From Holtiella sp036655075 (GTDB lineage: Bacteria; Bacillota; Clostridia; Lachnospirales; Cellulosilyticaceae): a DNA stretch of 64,000 nucleotides. The stretch covers positions 1 through 64,000 of the forward strand of contig NZ_JAVVQU010000010.1 of assembly GCF_036655075.1 (NCBI RefSeq). The letters are read 5' to 3'. The translations under genes and the position numbers were made by a program. Of the stretch, positions 26,039 through 35,287 are shown piece by piece; the first letter of the stretch is position 1; each line of letters opens with the position of its first letter. The notes under the pieces are model-generated. The model was not told where the DNA came from and made no database searches. It was given only the letters and a program-made list of their open reading frames with translations.

Positions 26039-26797
26039 TTATTTTTTAAGTTTGTTTAATTCTTCAATTAAAGCATCGTTTAATACTTTAATGTATGTTC
26101 CCTTCATACCAAGAGAACGTGATTCAATTACACCAGCACTTTCAAATTTACGAAGTGCATTAACAATAACTGAACGTGTAATCCCCACCTTATCAGCAAT
26201 TTTACTTGCGATCAGTAAACCTTCTGTTCCATCAAGTTTCTCAAAGATATGGAAGATTGCTTCAAGTTCTGAATAAGATAATGTACCAATCGCAGATTTA
26301 ACGATTGCAATTTTACGTGCTTCCTCATCTGTTTCATCTTTAAGAGATGTGAGCATTTCTACAGCTACAATTGTTGCACCGTATTCAGCAAGAATCATAT
26401 CTTCTGTTACGTAGCTACCTTGATTTTTTTGTTTGTAAAGTACGAAAGTACCAAGTCTTTGACCACCTGCTACGATTGGTACGATACATCCAATGTAGTT
26501 TCCACTGTTTGCACTATCTGCAAAAATTGTTTCCATAGAAACATTTTCTCTTACGTCCATCATAGAAATAAGTTGATCGTTGATAGCATAGCCGATGTAT
26601 TGTTCATCGTTTACAATATCATTTGCAAAAAGATTGTGAATACCTAACACCTTACTTTTAGTACTAATTACTAATACATTTGATTGTACTACATCACTAA
26701 TTACTTCACAAATATCAGAAAAGATCACGCGATCTGATCCAACACGTTGTAATAATCTATTTACTTTGCGCATTTTTTGTAATAGTTCCATTGACAT
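26039..26797 (-). CDS. codY: GTP-sensing global repressor CodY
   Basis: 252 residues. CodY represses stationary-phase, amino acid uptake and sporulation genes when GTP and branched-chain amino acids are plentiful. The N-terminal GAF domain (about 1-150) binds isoleucine/valine, and the C-terminal winged helix holds ASKIADKVGITRSVIVNALRKFESAGVIESRSLG, the near-invariant recognition helix. AAGGAGG precedes the ATG. It lies beside topA and xerD as in other Firmicutes, but without the trmFO, hslV and hslU genes that accompany it in Bacillus. The liv operon in this window is a likely target. Confidence 0.97.
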   Translation of the reverse strand: MSMELLQKMRKVNRLLQRVGSDRVIFSDICEVISDVVQSNVLVISTKSKVLGIHNLFANDIVNDEQYIGYAINDQLISMMDVRENVSMETIFADSANSGNYIGCIVPIVAGGQRLGTFVLYKQKNQGSYVTEDMILAEYGATIVAVEMLTSLKDETDEEARKIAIVKSAIGTLSYSELEAIFHIFEKLDGTEGLLIASKIADKVGITRSVIVNALRKFESAGVIESRSLGMKGTYIKVLNDALIEELNKLKK

Positions 26798-26884
26798 AAA
26801 TATTCCTCCTTAATAGTTTTCTACCGTTAGTATGTTCGAAAAATTTAAACACTATACACTCTATACATTTATCTCCACTAAAAA

Positions 26885-26911
26885 GACAAAGTTGAATATT
26901 TCAACTTTGTC
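26885..26911 (-). terminator. Terminator downstream of topA
   Basis: A 12-bp perfect stem (26885-26896 with 26900-26911), loop TAT, then T5 on the minus strand. Its 3' arm also supplies a possible codY -35 (TTGTCT, 18 bases, TATAGA). The region 26798-27000 shows nothing else. Confidence 0.8.
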
Positions 26912-27000
26912 CCCCCAAAAATTATCGTTTACACATAAATCATAATATCATAAATTAAAAGAAAACTCAAGCCTTTATTTGACACATAATTTCATTACAT

Positions 27001-29106
27001 TTACTTTTTTTCTTGTGCATTTTGTTCATTCGACTTATTTTCACCTTTTTTTCCATAATTACATGTCGTATTTCGACATACAATATGTTTACTCTTGGCA
27101 GAACCTTTTTCGATTAGAACATCATCACATACCGGACACTTGTCTCCTGTTGGACGTTGCCAAGACATAAAGTCACAGTTATCAGCGTTATTTTCACATC
27201 CATAGTAAGTACGACCCTTTTTAGTCTTCTTCAAAATGACCTCACCACCACAAAGTGGACATTTTACGCCTACTTCTTCATACCATGGTTTCGTAAAGTT
27301 GCAGTCGGGGAAATTTGGACACCCTAAAAACTTGCCATACTTACCGTAGCGCACCACCATATGGGCGCCACACTTGTCACAAGGGATATCTGTCACTTCA
27401 GTTAAATCAATATCTTCTATCTCTTCTTCAGCTTTAATCACTGTTTTTGCAAAGTTTGGATAGAATGCTTTTATAATTTCTTTCCATTGGACATTCCCCG
27501 ATGCAATTTCATCTAGAATTTTTTCAAGTTGTGCTGTGAACTCCACATCTACGATTTCGTCAAAGTGACTAAGCATAATATTATTTACAACTTCACCAAG
27601 TTCTGTTAAGTAAATCACCTTATTCTCTTTTGTCACATAGCCCCTTGCAAGAAGTGTGGTAATCGTTGGTGCATACGTACTTGGACGTCCTACGCCATTT
27701 TCTTCTAACGTCTTAACAAGGCTTGCTTCTGAATACCTTGCTGGTGGTTGTGTAAAATGTTGATTAGGTGTAAGTGTAATGCACTCAAGTTGATCCCCTA
27801 CGTTGACTTTAATCGTTGTCACTTTACCCGTTTGCTCATTTTCTAAAGCATATGCTTTTAAATACCCGTCAAAAAGCTGAATTGAATAGGTTGCTTTAAA
27901 AGTATACGCTCCATTTTGAATATTGATAGCATGTGATTCATAGCGGGCTGGTGTCATCTGACTACCTACAAATCTACTCCAAATCATTTGGTATAGACGA
28001 TATTGATCACGACTTAAGTATTCTTTAATCTCTTGTGGTTCATAAGTAATATAGGTTGGACGAATCCCCTCATGGGCATCTTGAATTTTAGCTGCTTTAG
28101 CCTGTCTTTTCACAGAACTATCTTGTACATATTCTTTTCCAAATTTAGTCGTAATGTATTCCACTGCTTGCTCTTTTGCCGTATCTGAAATTCTTACAGA
28201 GTCTGTACGAATATAAGTAACAATACCTACTTCTTTTTTAGCTATTTTAACTCCTTCATAAAGCTGTTGTGCAATATTCATTGTTTTTTGAGTAGAAAAA
28301 CCTAAATGCTTTGCTGCATCTTGTTGCATTGTACTCGTTGTATACGGTAGTACAGGATTTTTTACCCGTTCAGAGACTTTTGTTGAAACAACTTCAAATG
28401 GATTTTTTGAGCAGTCTGCAACAATCATATTCGCCTCTTGTTCATTACGAATATCTGCCTTTTTGTCCCCTATTTTATCAAGTTTAGCTTCAAATCCTTT
28501 AGTCCTACCTTGTTTGAAGAGTGACTCAACAGACCAATATTCTTGTTCAATAAACTCTTGAATTTCTTTTTCGCGGTCACTAATAAGGCGTAAGGTAACA
28601 GATTGTACACGTCCTGCACTTAAGCCTTTACGAATTTTCTTCCATAAAATCGGACTAATTTTGTACCCTACCAAACGGTCTAGTACTCTTCTTGCCTGTT
28701 GTGCATCTACTAAATCCATATTGACTTCACGAGGATGCTTAATAGCTTCCTTTACAGCTTGTTCTGTAATTTCATTGAATGTAATACGGTATACTTTTTT
28801 GCCTTCTAACTTTAAGGCATAATATAGATGCCATGAAATCGCTTCCCCTTCTCTATCGGGGTCAGTTGCGAGATAAATACATTTTGCACTTTTAGCTTCT
28901 TTACGTAACTTTTGTAGTAATTCACCTTTACCACGAATGGTAATATATTTGGGATCGTAGTTATGATCCACATCAATGCCTAACTGGCTTTTAGGTAAAT
29001 CTCTTACATGTCCAATAGAAGCTTCTACTTTAAAGGCTTTGCCTAAAAATTTGCTTATTGTATTTACTTTGGCTGCTGACTCCACAATAACCAAGTTATT
29101 TGCCAT
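27001..29106 (-). CDS. topA: DNA topoisomerase I
   Basis: 701 residues, a type IA topoisomerase that relaxes negative supercoils. The N-terminal Toprim domain has LVIVESAAK and ATDPDREGEAISWHL. The catalytic tyrosine lies in IVTYIRTDSVRIS (about residue 305). Three C-terminal four-cysteine zinc ribbons follow: CDKCGAHM-CPNFPDC, CPLCGGEV-CENNADNC and CPVCDDVL-CRNTTC. AGGAGG precedes the ATG. It lies 17 bases after dprA, the conserved dprA-topA pairing. Confidence 0.97.
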   Translation of the reverse strand: MANNLVIVESAAKVNTISKFLGKAFKVEASIGHVRDLPKSQLGIDVDHNYDPKYITIRGKGELLQKLRKEAKSAKCIYLATDPDREGEAISWHLYYALKLEGKKVYRITFNEITEQAVKEAIKHPREVNMDLVDAQQARRVLDRLVGYKISPILWKKIRKGLSAGRVQSVTLRLISDREKEIQEFIEQEYWSVESLFKQGRTKGFEAKLDKIGDKKADIRNEQEANMIVADCSKNPFEVVSTKVSERVKNPVLPYTTSTMQQDAAKHLGFSTQKTMNIAQQLYEGVKIAKKEVGIVTYIRTDSVRISDTAKEQAVEYITTKFGKEYVQDSSVKRQAKAAKIQDAHEGIRPTYITYEPQEIKEYLSRDQYRLYQMIWSRFVGSQMTPARYESHAINIQNGAYTFKATYSIQLFDGYLKAYALENEQTGKVTTIKVNVGDQLECITLTPNQHFTQPPARYSEASLVKTLEENGVGRPSTYAPTITTLLARGYVTKENKVIYLTELGEVVNNIMLSHFDEIVDVEFTAQLEKILDEIASGNVQWKEIIKAFYPNFAKTVIKAEEEIEDIDLTEVTDIPCDKCGAHMVVRYGKYGKFLGCPNFPDCNFTKPWYEEVGVKCPLCGGEVILKKTKKGRTYYGCENNADNCDFMSWQRPTGDKCPVCDDVLIEKGSAKSKHIVCRNTTCNYGKKGENKSNEQNAQEKK

Positions 29107-29123
29107 AATAACCTCCTAATACT

Positions 29124-30230
29124 CTAATTCAAACGAACATATCGCCTACCTGGTAAGCGCATAATAAAGCCTTTTATCTCTAATTTTAACAAGATTTTCT
29201 CTATATTCATTTCTGTCATATTCATTTGAGTTGCAATATTTACTAATTCTTTAGGTTGCCAACTTAAGTTATCATATACCATTATTTCAACTTTATCAAG
29301 TATTTGTACTGGAATCTTTGTGCAATTATTTGTAAAATTGCTAATATGAGAAGATGCCAGTGGCATAATCTCTTGAATAATGTCCTCAGCGCTCATAACT
29401 AGCTTAGCTCCTGCTTGTATCAACTTATGACTTCCGCAACTTAGGGCACTTCCTAAATTTCCAGGTACTGCAAACACTTCCCTATTTTGCTCAAGCGCAA
29501 ATCGTGCTGTAATCAAGGAACCACTTCTTTCAGCCGCCTCGACTACGACGGTTCCAAGCGTCAATCCACTAATAATACGATTGCGCTTTGGAAATTGGTA
29601 GTCTCTTGGCTGGGTAGGTGGTATAAATTCTGAGGTAATACAACCTTTTTCTAAGATTTCTTCATAAAGCCTACTATTTTGTTTAGGATAACAAATATCT
29701 ACACTATTACCTAGAACTGCCAACGTTTCTCCGATTTTCAGAGCACCTTTATGAGCCCCTTCATCAATCCCTCTTGCCATACCACTGACAACTAAAAAAC
29801 CTGCTTGTGTTAGGCCATATGCTAACTCCATAGCTGCTTGATAGCCATATTCTGAGCATTTCCTAGCACCTACAATAGCAATAGATGGTTTATCTAGCAA
29901 ATAGCTTCCTTTGTAAAATAAGATCATAGGTGGATCGTGTATTTCTTTTAAACGTGCTGGATACAGTGTATCCTCTAAACTTACCAGCTGAATGCCTTGT
30001 TGTTTCAAGCGTTCCATATAACCAACAAGCATGGGTTGATTTTGTTTAGCTGTCTCTATGATGTGTATATTTTCTAAACTTATGCCTAGTTGACGATAAA
30101 AGGCATGATCTGCATCAAAAAATTGTTTACAGCTTCCACTTTGTTGCCACCAACTGTATTTGGTTCCTTCATGAATGGGTAAAAGATGAAAACACAAACT
30201 TTCTATTTGACTTGCTTCTATTCTATTCAT
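29124..30230 (-). CDS. dprA: DNA processing protein DprA
   Basis: 368 residues. DprA binds incoming single-stranded DNA in natural transformation and loads RecA. The Rossmann-fold core has SIAIVGARKCSEYGY, then VSGMARGIDEGAHKGAL, LGNSVDICYPKQN and GSLITARFALEQNREVFAVPG. The C-terminal 60 residues form a winged-helix-like domain. It is transcribed with topA and diverges from comM, so competence-related genes share a 108-base divergent promoter region (30231-30338). Confidence 0.95.
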   Translation of the reverse strand: MNRIEASQIESLCFHLLPIHEGTKYSWWQQSGSCKQFFDADHAFYRQLGISLENIHIIETAKQNQPMLVGYMERLKQQGIQLVSLEDTLYPARLKEIHDPPMILFYKGSYLLDKPSIAIVGARKCSEYGYQAAMELAYGLTQAGFLVVSGMARGIDEGAHKGALKIGETLAVLGNSVDICYPKQNSRLYEEILEKGCITSEFIPPTQPRDYQFPKRNRIISGLTLGTVVVEAAERSGSLITARFALEQNREVFAVPGNLGSALSCGSHKLIQAGAKLVMSAEDIIQEIMPLASSHISNFTNNCTKIPVQILDKVEIMVYDNLSWQPKELVNIATQMNMTEMNIEKILLKLEIKGFIMRLPGRRYVRLN

Positions 30231-30338
30231 TTTTAAATCATTCCTTTCATAAATTTGTAAAAATTATGTGATAACTTGTTTAAAACACTGAATTATCGGT
30301 CAAAAATATAGTTAGCAATTTTTAGAAAGGATACCCTT

Positions 30339-31847
30339 ATGTTTTGTAAATTAATCAGTTACTGTTTAAATGGATTAGAATCTGTACAAGTAGGCGTAGA
30401 GGTAGATTTATGTGATGGATTACCTTCATTTGATATCGTTGGTTTGCCTGATAGTGCCGTGCGCGAATCTAAAGAACGCGTTAAAAGTGCTATCAAAAAT
30501 AGTGGTTATGACTTTCCTATTAAGCGTATTACCATCAACTTAGCACCTGCTGATATTAGAAAAGAAGGGAGTTTATATGATTTACCTATAGCACTTGGCA
30601 TCTTAGGCTGTATGGGACTTATTAATCCGTCTCATTTAAAAGAAAAAATTTTTCTAGGTGAACTGGCTTTAGATGGTGCTTTGCACCATGTAAGTGGCAT
30701 TGTCCCTCTTGTCTATGGGCCAAGACACCCTACTCCTTATATCGTCCCTTTAGAAAATGCTACGGAGCTTGTCATTGCTCGTCATCAGACGTGTTTATAC
30801 TTTCACAGCTTAAAGGAAGTAGTCACTTATTTAAATACAGATTATCTGCCTATTCAGCCTCTACCTATATTACAGCCTACGCCTCCCTCAGCTCTAGAAG
30901 ATTATGGGGATGTCAAAGGACAAGAAGATGTTAAACGTGGGCTAGTCATCGCAGCTGCCGGGCATCACAATACACTACTAATTGGTCCTCCCGGTTGTGG
31001 CAAAACGATGATGTCTAAACGTCTACCTACTATCTTACCTCCTTTATCAGAAGAAGAACAAATTGAACTCACAAAAATTTATAGTCTAGCAACCTATTTG
31101 AAAGTCCCTTTACCCATACGTGAGCGACCTTTTAGAGCACCTCACCACACAACTTCCATAGCAGGACTTGCGGGTGGCGGATCTCATCCTAAACCTGGCG
31201 AACTCAGTTTAGCTCACTTAGGTGTACTCTTCTTAGACGAACTTTTGGAGTTTAATAAAAAAGCCTTAGAAACTATGCGTCAACCTCTAGAAGATGGTTG
31301 CATTACACTTGCACGTTCTAACGACCATATGACATTTCCATCTAAGTTTCTTTTTATCGCTGCCACCAATCCCTGCCCATGTGGCTATTATCCTGACACT
31401 ACAAAGTGTCATTGCGACTTACCTTCTATCCGGCGTTACCTTGGCAAACTCTCGGGGCCTTTACTTGACCGTGTAGATATCAATCTAGAAATGCATCCAG
31501 TCTCTTTTAGCCACTTCTCCGTAGGTCCTTGCCTGACTTCAGCTCAAATGCGAGAATGTGTCTTAAAGGCACGAGCCTGTCAAGATATAAGATATGAGAA
31601 GGAAAGTTTCTCTTCCAATCATGAAATCCCAGCCCACCTTTTATCCCTCTACTGTCCGCTCACTCCTGAGGCTGAAACCTTACTTAAGACTTGGTTTGAC
31701 CATTCAGGTGCTAGTGCTAGAAGCTACACAAGAGTCCTTCGTGTAGCACGCACAATTAGTGATTTAAAGGCGCAACAGCTTATAGATGAAGATGCTATGT
31801 GTGAGGCACTCTCCTATCGACTACTTGATAGACAGTTCTGGAACTAA
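30339..31847 (+). CDS. comM: ComM/YifB AAA+ ATPase (Mg chelatase-like)
   Basis: 502 residues. ComM homologues are branch-migration helicases that promote recombination during transformation. The N-terminal ChlI-like domain carries FDIVGLPDSAVRESKERVKSAI. The AAA+ core has Walker A GPPGCGKTM, Walker B LFLDELLEF and a sensor (AATNPCPCGYY), and the protein ends with the typical C-terminal helix bundle (ASARSYTRVLRVARTISDL). The cysteines of PCPCGYY...KCHC form the usual zinc-like motif. GAAAGGA precedes the ATG. It diverges from dprA. Confidence 0.95.
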   Translation: MFCKLISYCLNGLESVQVGVEVDLCDGLPSFDIVGLPDSAVRESKERVKSAIKNSGYDFPIKRITINLAPADIRKEGSLYDLPIALGILGCMGLINPSHLKEKIFLGELALDGALHHVSGIVPLVYGPRHPTPYIVPLENATELVIARHQTCLYFHSLKEVVTYLNTDYLPIQPLPILQPTPPSALEDYGDVKGQEDVKRGLVIAAAGHHNTLLIGPPGCGKTMMSKRLPTILPPLSEEEQIELTKIYSLATYLKVPLPIRERPFRAPHHTTSIAGLAGGGSHPKPGELSLAHLGVLFLDELLEFNKKALETMRQPLEDGCITLARSNDHMTFPSKFLFIAATNPCPCGYYPDTTKCHCDLPSIRRYLGKLSGPLLDRVDINLEMHPVSFSHFSVGPCLTSAQMRECVLKARACQDIRYEKESFSSNHEIPAHLLSLYCPLTPEAETLLKTWFDHSGASARSYTRVLRVARTISDLKAQQLIDEDAMCEALSYRLLDRQFWN

Positions 31848-31851
31848 ATAA

Positions 31852-31884
31852 AAAAGATGGTTGCACGTTAGGCTACCATCTTTT
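31852..31884. terminator. Bidirectional terminator between comM and nrdR
   Basis: A 10-bp perfect stem, 31852-31861 with 31875-31884, and a 13-base loop. The T tract is longer on the minus strand (nrdR side). Confidence 0.75.
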
Positions 31885-31886
31885 AC

Positions 31887-32345
31887 TTAAGACTTTGTCT
31901 TTTTTATGTTCTCTAGTTCTACAATAAACTCATCAATATCTTTAAACTTTTTATAGACAGAAGCAAATCGTATATACGATACTTCATCTATTTGCTTGAG
32001 ATATCTCATTGCAATTTCACCAATTTCTGATGAACTAATTTCTTTTCTTTCAGATGCATAAATTTGATTTTCAATTTCGCATACGATGACTTCAATTTGT
32101 TCTAAGCTAATATGGCGTTTGTTGCAAGAACGCAAAATACCTTTTAGTAACTTATCACGTTCAAAAGTTTCTCTTGTCTGATTAGACTTGATGACCATAA
32201 TGGGCATACTTTCAATCTTTTCATAAGTGGTAAATCTACGCTCACATTTCTCGCACTGTCTTCTTCTTCTAATTGACTTATTGTCTTCAGTTGGTCTTGA
32301 ATTAAGTACTTTAGACATAGCATATCCACAAAAAGGACACTTCAT
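31887..32345 (-). CDS. nrdR: Transcriptional repressor NrdR
   Basis: 152 residues, the normal size. NrdR represses ribonucleotide reductase genes according to the ATP/dATP level. It has a zinc ribbon (CPFCGY at residues 3-8 and CEKCERRF near 31-38) and an ATP-cone domain (KSNQTRETFERDKLLKGILRSC, then VSYIRFASVYKKF). It closes the sigG-ymxH run, about 58 bases after ymxH. No nrd operon is in the window, so its targets lie elsewhere. Confidence 0.96.
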   Translation of the reverse strand: MKCPFCGYAMSKVLNSRPTEDNKSIRRRRQCEKCERRFTTYEKIESMPIMVIKSNQTRETFERDKLLKGILRSCNKRHISLEQIEVIVCEIENQIYASERKEISSSEIGEIAMRYLKQIDEVSYIRFASVYKKFKDIDEFIVELENIKKTKS

Positions 32346-32402
32346 GGGTTATCCTCCTACACATGTATTATACTTTAACATAACATATGTATCTCACTAA
32401 AG

Positions 32403-32663
32403 TCAATATTCCTCTGGTTTAACGGGCATGCCATCATGAAGTTCAACAAGGATAATGTCTTCGCCTATTTTCTTAATATTTTCCCAAGGGATTAAATATT
32501 CTGTCTCTCTTCCAAACAGTCCCATAACCTTTCCAGGTCCTGGTACAACTAACTTTTTGACCTGCCCTGTTGTCCAATCAATTTCGACATCGCAGATATA
32601 CCCAAGTCTTGCACCATCTAACGTATTAATAATTTCTTTATGTTTCATATCCCCTATGCGCAT
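32403..32663 (-). CDS. ymxH: YlmC/YmxH family PRC-barrel sporulation protein
   Basis: 86 residues forming a single PRC-barrel-like domain: LDGARLGYICDVEID, then VVPGPGKVMGLFGRETEYLIPWENIKKIGEDIILVEL. Small YlmC/YmxH proteins occur in most endospore formers, often beside sigG as here, 25 bases downstream. Their role in sporulation is poorly defined. Confidence 0.88.
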   Translation of the reverse strand: MRIGDMKHKEIINTLDGARLGYICDVEIDWTTGQVKKLVVPGPGKVMGLFGRETEYLIPWENIKKIGEDIILVELHDGMPVKPEEY

Positions 32664-32688
32664 TCGCTAATCCCCCTTTTATTAAATT

Positions 32689-33462
32689 TTATATATATTT
32701 TTTCATATGTTTAAGTGCTGTCTTTTCAAGTCTTGAAACTTGAGCTTGTGAAATACCAATTTCATCAGCTACTTCCATCTGTGTCTTTCCTGCAAAAAAG
32801 CGTAATGTTAAAATATGTTTTTCTCTACTATTTAAACGCTTCATTGCTTCGTTTAATGAAATATTCTCAAGCCAAATATCATCTTGACTTTTTTCATCGC
32901 TCACTTGATCCATGATGTAAAGTGCATCACTTTCGTCATGATAGACAGGTTCGAACAAAGAAATAGGATCCTGTATTGCATCAAGGGCAAATACAACATC
33001 TTCTTTAGGTAGTCCCAATTCTGCTGCAATCTCTTGTATATTGGGCTCTTTTGCATTTTGTCTTGTCAGTTTTTCTTTAGCCTGTAGTGCTTTGTATGCA
33101 GTATCTCTTAAAGAACGACTCACGCGTATAGAATTGTTATCTCTTAAGTAGCGTCTAATTTCTCCAATAATCATAGGAACCGCATAAGTGGAAAACTTGA
33201 CGTTTTGAGTGACATCAAAGTTATCAATGGCTTTAATAAGGCCAATACACCCAACTTGAAATAAGTCATCCACATGCTCCCCTCTGTTATTAAAACGCTG
33301 AATAACACTTAAAACAAGCCGTAAATTCCCATAGATATACTCTTCTCTCGCATGCAAATCACCTTGTTCAATGAGATTAAAAAGAATTTCCTTTTTTTCA
33401 TTAGATAGGATGGGCAATTTTGCTGTATTCACACCACAAATCTCTACTTTATTTATAGCCAT
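32689..33462 (-). CDS. sigG: RNA polymerase sporulation sigma factor SigG
   Basis: 257 residues. SigG drives late forespore genes. The N-terminal NKVEICGVNTAKLPIL is the SigG-specific leader that binds the anti-sigma factor. Region 2 (NLRLVLSVIQRFNNRGEHVDDLFQVGCIGLIKAIDNFD) and region 4 (QVSRLEKTALKHMKKYI) are intact. A good AGGAGG is present. It lies 83 bases after sigE, the same order as in Bacillus and Clostridium, and probably has its own promoter in addition to readthrough from spoIIGA-sigE. Confidence 0.97.
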   Translation of the reverse strand: MAINKVEICGVNTAKLPILSNEKKEILFNLIEQGDLHAREEYIYGNLRLVLSVIQRFNNRGEHVDDLFQVGCIGLIKAIDNFDVTQNVKFSTYAVPMIIGEIRRYLRDNNSIRVSRSLRDTAYKALQAKEKLTRQNAKEPNIQEIAAELGLPKEDVVFALDAIQDPISLFEPVYHDESDALYIMDQVSDEKSQDDIWLENISLNEAMKRLNSREKHILTLRFFAGKTQMEVADEIGISQAQVSRLEKTALKHMKKYI

Positions 33463-33545
33463 GCAGATTCCTCCTAGTCATACCATTAAGTATTACATAA
33501 GCATATAAGTAAGCATTACCATCCCCAGAAAATTTATACATTGTC

Positions 33546-34295
33546 TTAACTCATTCTAGTAATTTCCTTTTTTAATCTAGATATAATCTTCTTTTCTAAT
33601 CTTGAAATATAAGATTGAGAAATTCCTAGTAAATCTGCAACTTCTTTTTGAGTTTTTTCTTTCCCTTGTGTATTAAACCCAAAGCGTAGTTCTACAATTT
33701 CACGCTCCCTACTAGATAGTTTTTGCAAAGCTTGCTTGAGCAGTGTCTTATCCACTTCATCCTCAATATTGCGATAAATAATATCTGACTCAGTACCTAA
33801 TATATCGGATAAAAGAAGTTCATTACCATCCCAATCCACATTTAGTGGTTCATCAATAGAAATCTCTATCTTAAGTTTATTAGTACGTCTTAAGTACATT
33901 AAAATTTCATTTTCAATGCATCTTGAAGCATACGTTGCCAACTTGATTTTCTTCTCTGGATTAAAAGTGTTGATTGCTTTGATGAGTCCAATGGTCCCAA
34001 TAGAAATTAAATCCTCCATTCCAATCCCTGTATTTTCAAACTTTCTAGCAATATACACGACCAACCTTAAATTGCGTTCAATCAGTACATTTTTTACATG
34101 TCCAAGTGTTTTCATATCATCTTTGTACTTGGTAATACACATCACTAAGGATTCTTCTTCTTGTTTGGTAAGTGGTGGTGGAAGGACTTCACTTCCTCCA
34201 ATATAATGGACAGACTGCTTTTTTCTTGAAACAAAAAATTCAATCCATTGTGCAATCTTGCCTCTACATTTTTTCAAAAACTTATTCCATTTCAT
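33546..34295 (-). CDS. sigE: RNA polymerase sporulation sigma factor SigE (pro-sigma-E)
   Basis: 249 residues. It is the early mother-cell sigma factor, made as an inactive precursor. The first ~28 residues are a basic, amphipathic pro-sequence. SpoIIGA should cut just before VHYIGGSEVLPPPL, by comparison with the Bacillus site at VYYIGGSEALPPPL. Region 2 (NLRLVVYIARKFENTGIGMEDLISIGTIGLIKAINTF) and region 4 (LLGISQSYISRLEKKI) are normal. The gene follows spoIIGA by 11 bases, so protease and substrate are co-expressed. Confidence 0.97.
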   Translation of the reverse strand: MKWNKFLKKCRGKIAQWIEFFVSRKKQSVHYIGGSEVLPPPLTKQEEESLVMCITKYKDDMKTLGHVKNVLIERNLRLVVYIARKFENTGIGMEDLISIGTIGLIKAINTFNPEKKIKLATYASRCIENEILMYLRRTNKLKIEISIDEPLNVDWDGNELLLSDILGTESDIIYRNIEDEVDKTLLKQALQKLSSREREIVELRFGFNTQGKEKTQKEVADLLGISQSYISRLEKKIISRLKKEITRMS

Positions 34296-34306
34296 TTTTT
34301 GCCCCC

Positions 34307-35179
34307 TTAAGATACCATCATATAATCAGGATGAAGAAGTGCCTTGTATGTTTCGCCTTTAAATAACTCATGGGTTACAATACCTACAACACATCCATTA
34401 AATGTTTTGTGAAACATTCCTTTTTCTAGAATCATCTCTTCCATCCTAAAGCCCAATAAAATATCTGACTTACATCCCACACTCTCATAAGGAATAAGGT
34501 ACACCTTATCTTGCTTATGACGGCCTAAAATGCCCTCTATTCCTTCCCTTTTGTATGCCTCGATGAGTGCCTCTTCCTCTGTAGATAATAAAGCAGCCAT
34601 TGCATCATAGGTGATAACAGTGACCGGTTGATGTGTGGTAAGTGTATATAAACGATTACCCGAATCTAAATAGGCACGTATTTTAGTCTTCTCACCTTTG
34701 TGTACGAGTGTCATGTTGTACTCAAAATGGGGCATAATAAAACGCTGACGAATATACGTACTCATACTATACAACACAAGTAAAATGACTACGCCTATAC
34801 TTAAAACAAACATCAGAGATATTTCTTGTTTGGCGCCCTTTGTCAGAAACAAGTAATAGCCATTCCAAATTGCCCCCCCTATTAGAAAAGAAGCAAACTG
34901 GCATGCTATAAAAACTTTCAAGAATTCTTTATAGCTTTTTACTTGGTAAATAATCACAATAGGTATAATAGGAATCAAAAAATCATAAATATAAAAAGGT
35001 AGTTGCCTAAGTATAGGTATAAGAATACTTAGGCAGTAAAGTAAGGCTGCTATAAGACTTCCCATTAAAGTGCGCATTTTGGTCGGAGCATAATTAAGCA
35101 AAATGGCAGCACTTAAGAAAATCATACAGTCCATTATAAAGTTCACGCCAAATAAAACATCTAAATAGATTACTTGCAA
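34307..35179 (-). CDS. spoIIGA: Sigma-E processing peptidase SpoIIGA
   Basis: 290 residues. It is a membrane-bound aspartic protease that activates pro-sigma-E at the polar septum after a signal from the forespore (SpoIIR). Five N-terminal membrane segments span about residues 1-150. The cytoplasmic protease half has the catalytic LDSGNRLYT motif near residue 172. The start is a TTG at 35179 after AAGGGGGGAGAGG, giving the family N-terminus MQVIYLDVLFGVNF. It lies 108 bases downstream of ftsZ; in that gap are the ftsZ terminator and presumably the Spo0A-dependent promoter. Confidence 0.93.
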   Translation of the reverse strand: MQVIYLDVLFGVNFIMDCMIFLSAAILLNYAPTKMRTLMGSLIAALLYCLSILIPILRQLPFYIYDFLIPIIPIVIIYQVKSYKEFLKVFIACQFASFLIGGAIWNGYYLFLTKGAKQEISLMFVLSIGVVILLVLYSMSTYIRQRFIMPHFEYNMTLVHKGEKTKIRAYLDSGNRLYTLTTHQPVTVITYDAMAALLSTEEEALIEAYKREGIEGILGRHKQDKVYLIPYESVGCKSDILLGFRMEEMILEKGMFHKTFNGCVVGIVTHELFKGETYKALLHPDYMMVS

Positions 35180-35251
35180 GCCTCTCCCCCCTTACATGAA
35201 TATTCTATAGTACAGAACTTACAAATTTTGTAAAAACAAAGAAAAGTACAA

Positions 35252-35283
35252 AAAAAAGATACGACAATTATCGTATCTTTTTT
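35252..35283 (-). terminator. Terminator of ftsZ
   Basis: A 13-bp perfect stem (35252-35264 with 35271-35283) and a T tract on the minus strand. The loop and stem contain TTGTCGTA, close to a Spo0A box. Confidence 0.85.
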
Positions 35284-35287
35284 ACGT

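Noticed and set aside
26885..26911. Hairpin upstream of codY as a riboswitch
   Set aside because: Simple 12-bp stem with a 3-base loop and T tract on the minus strand; it fits a terminator for topA.
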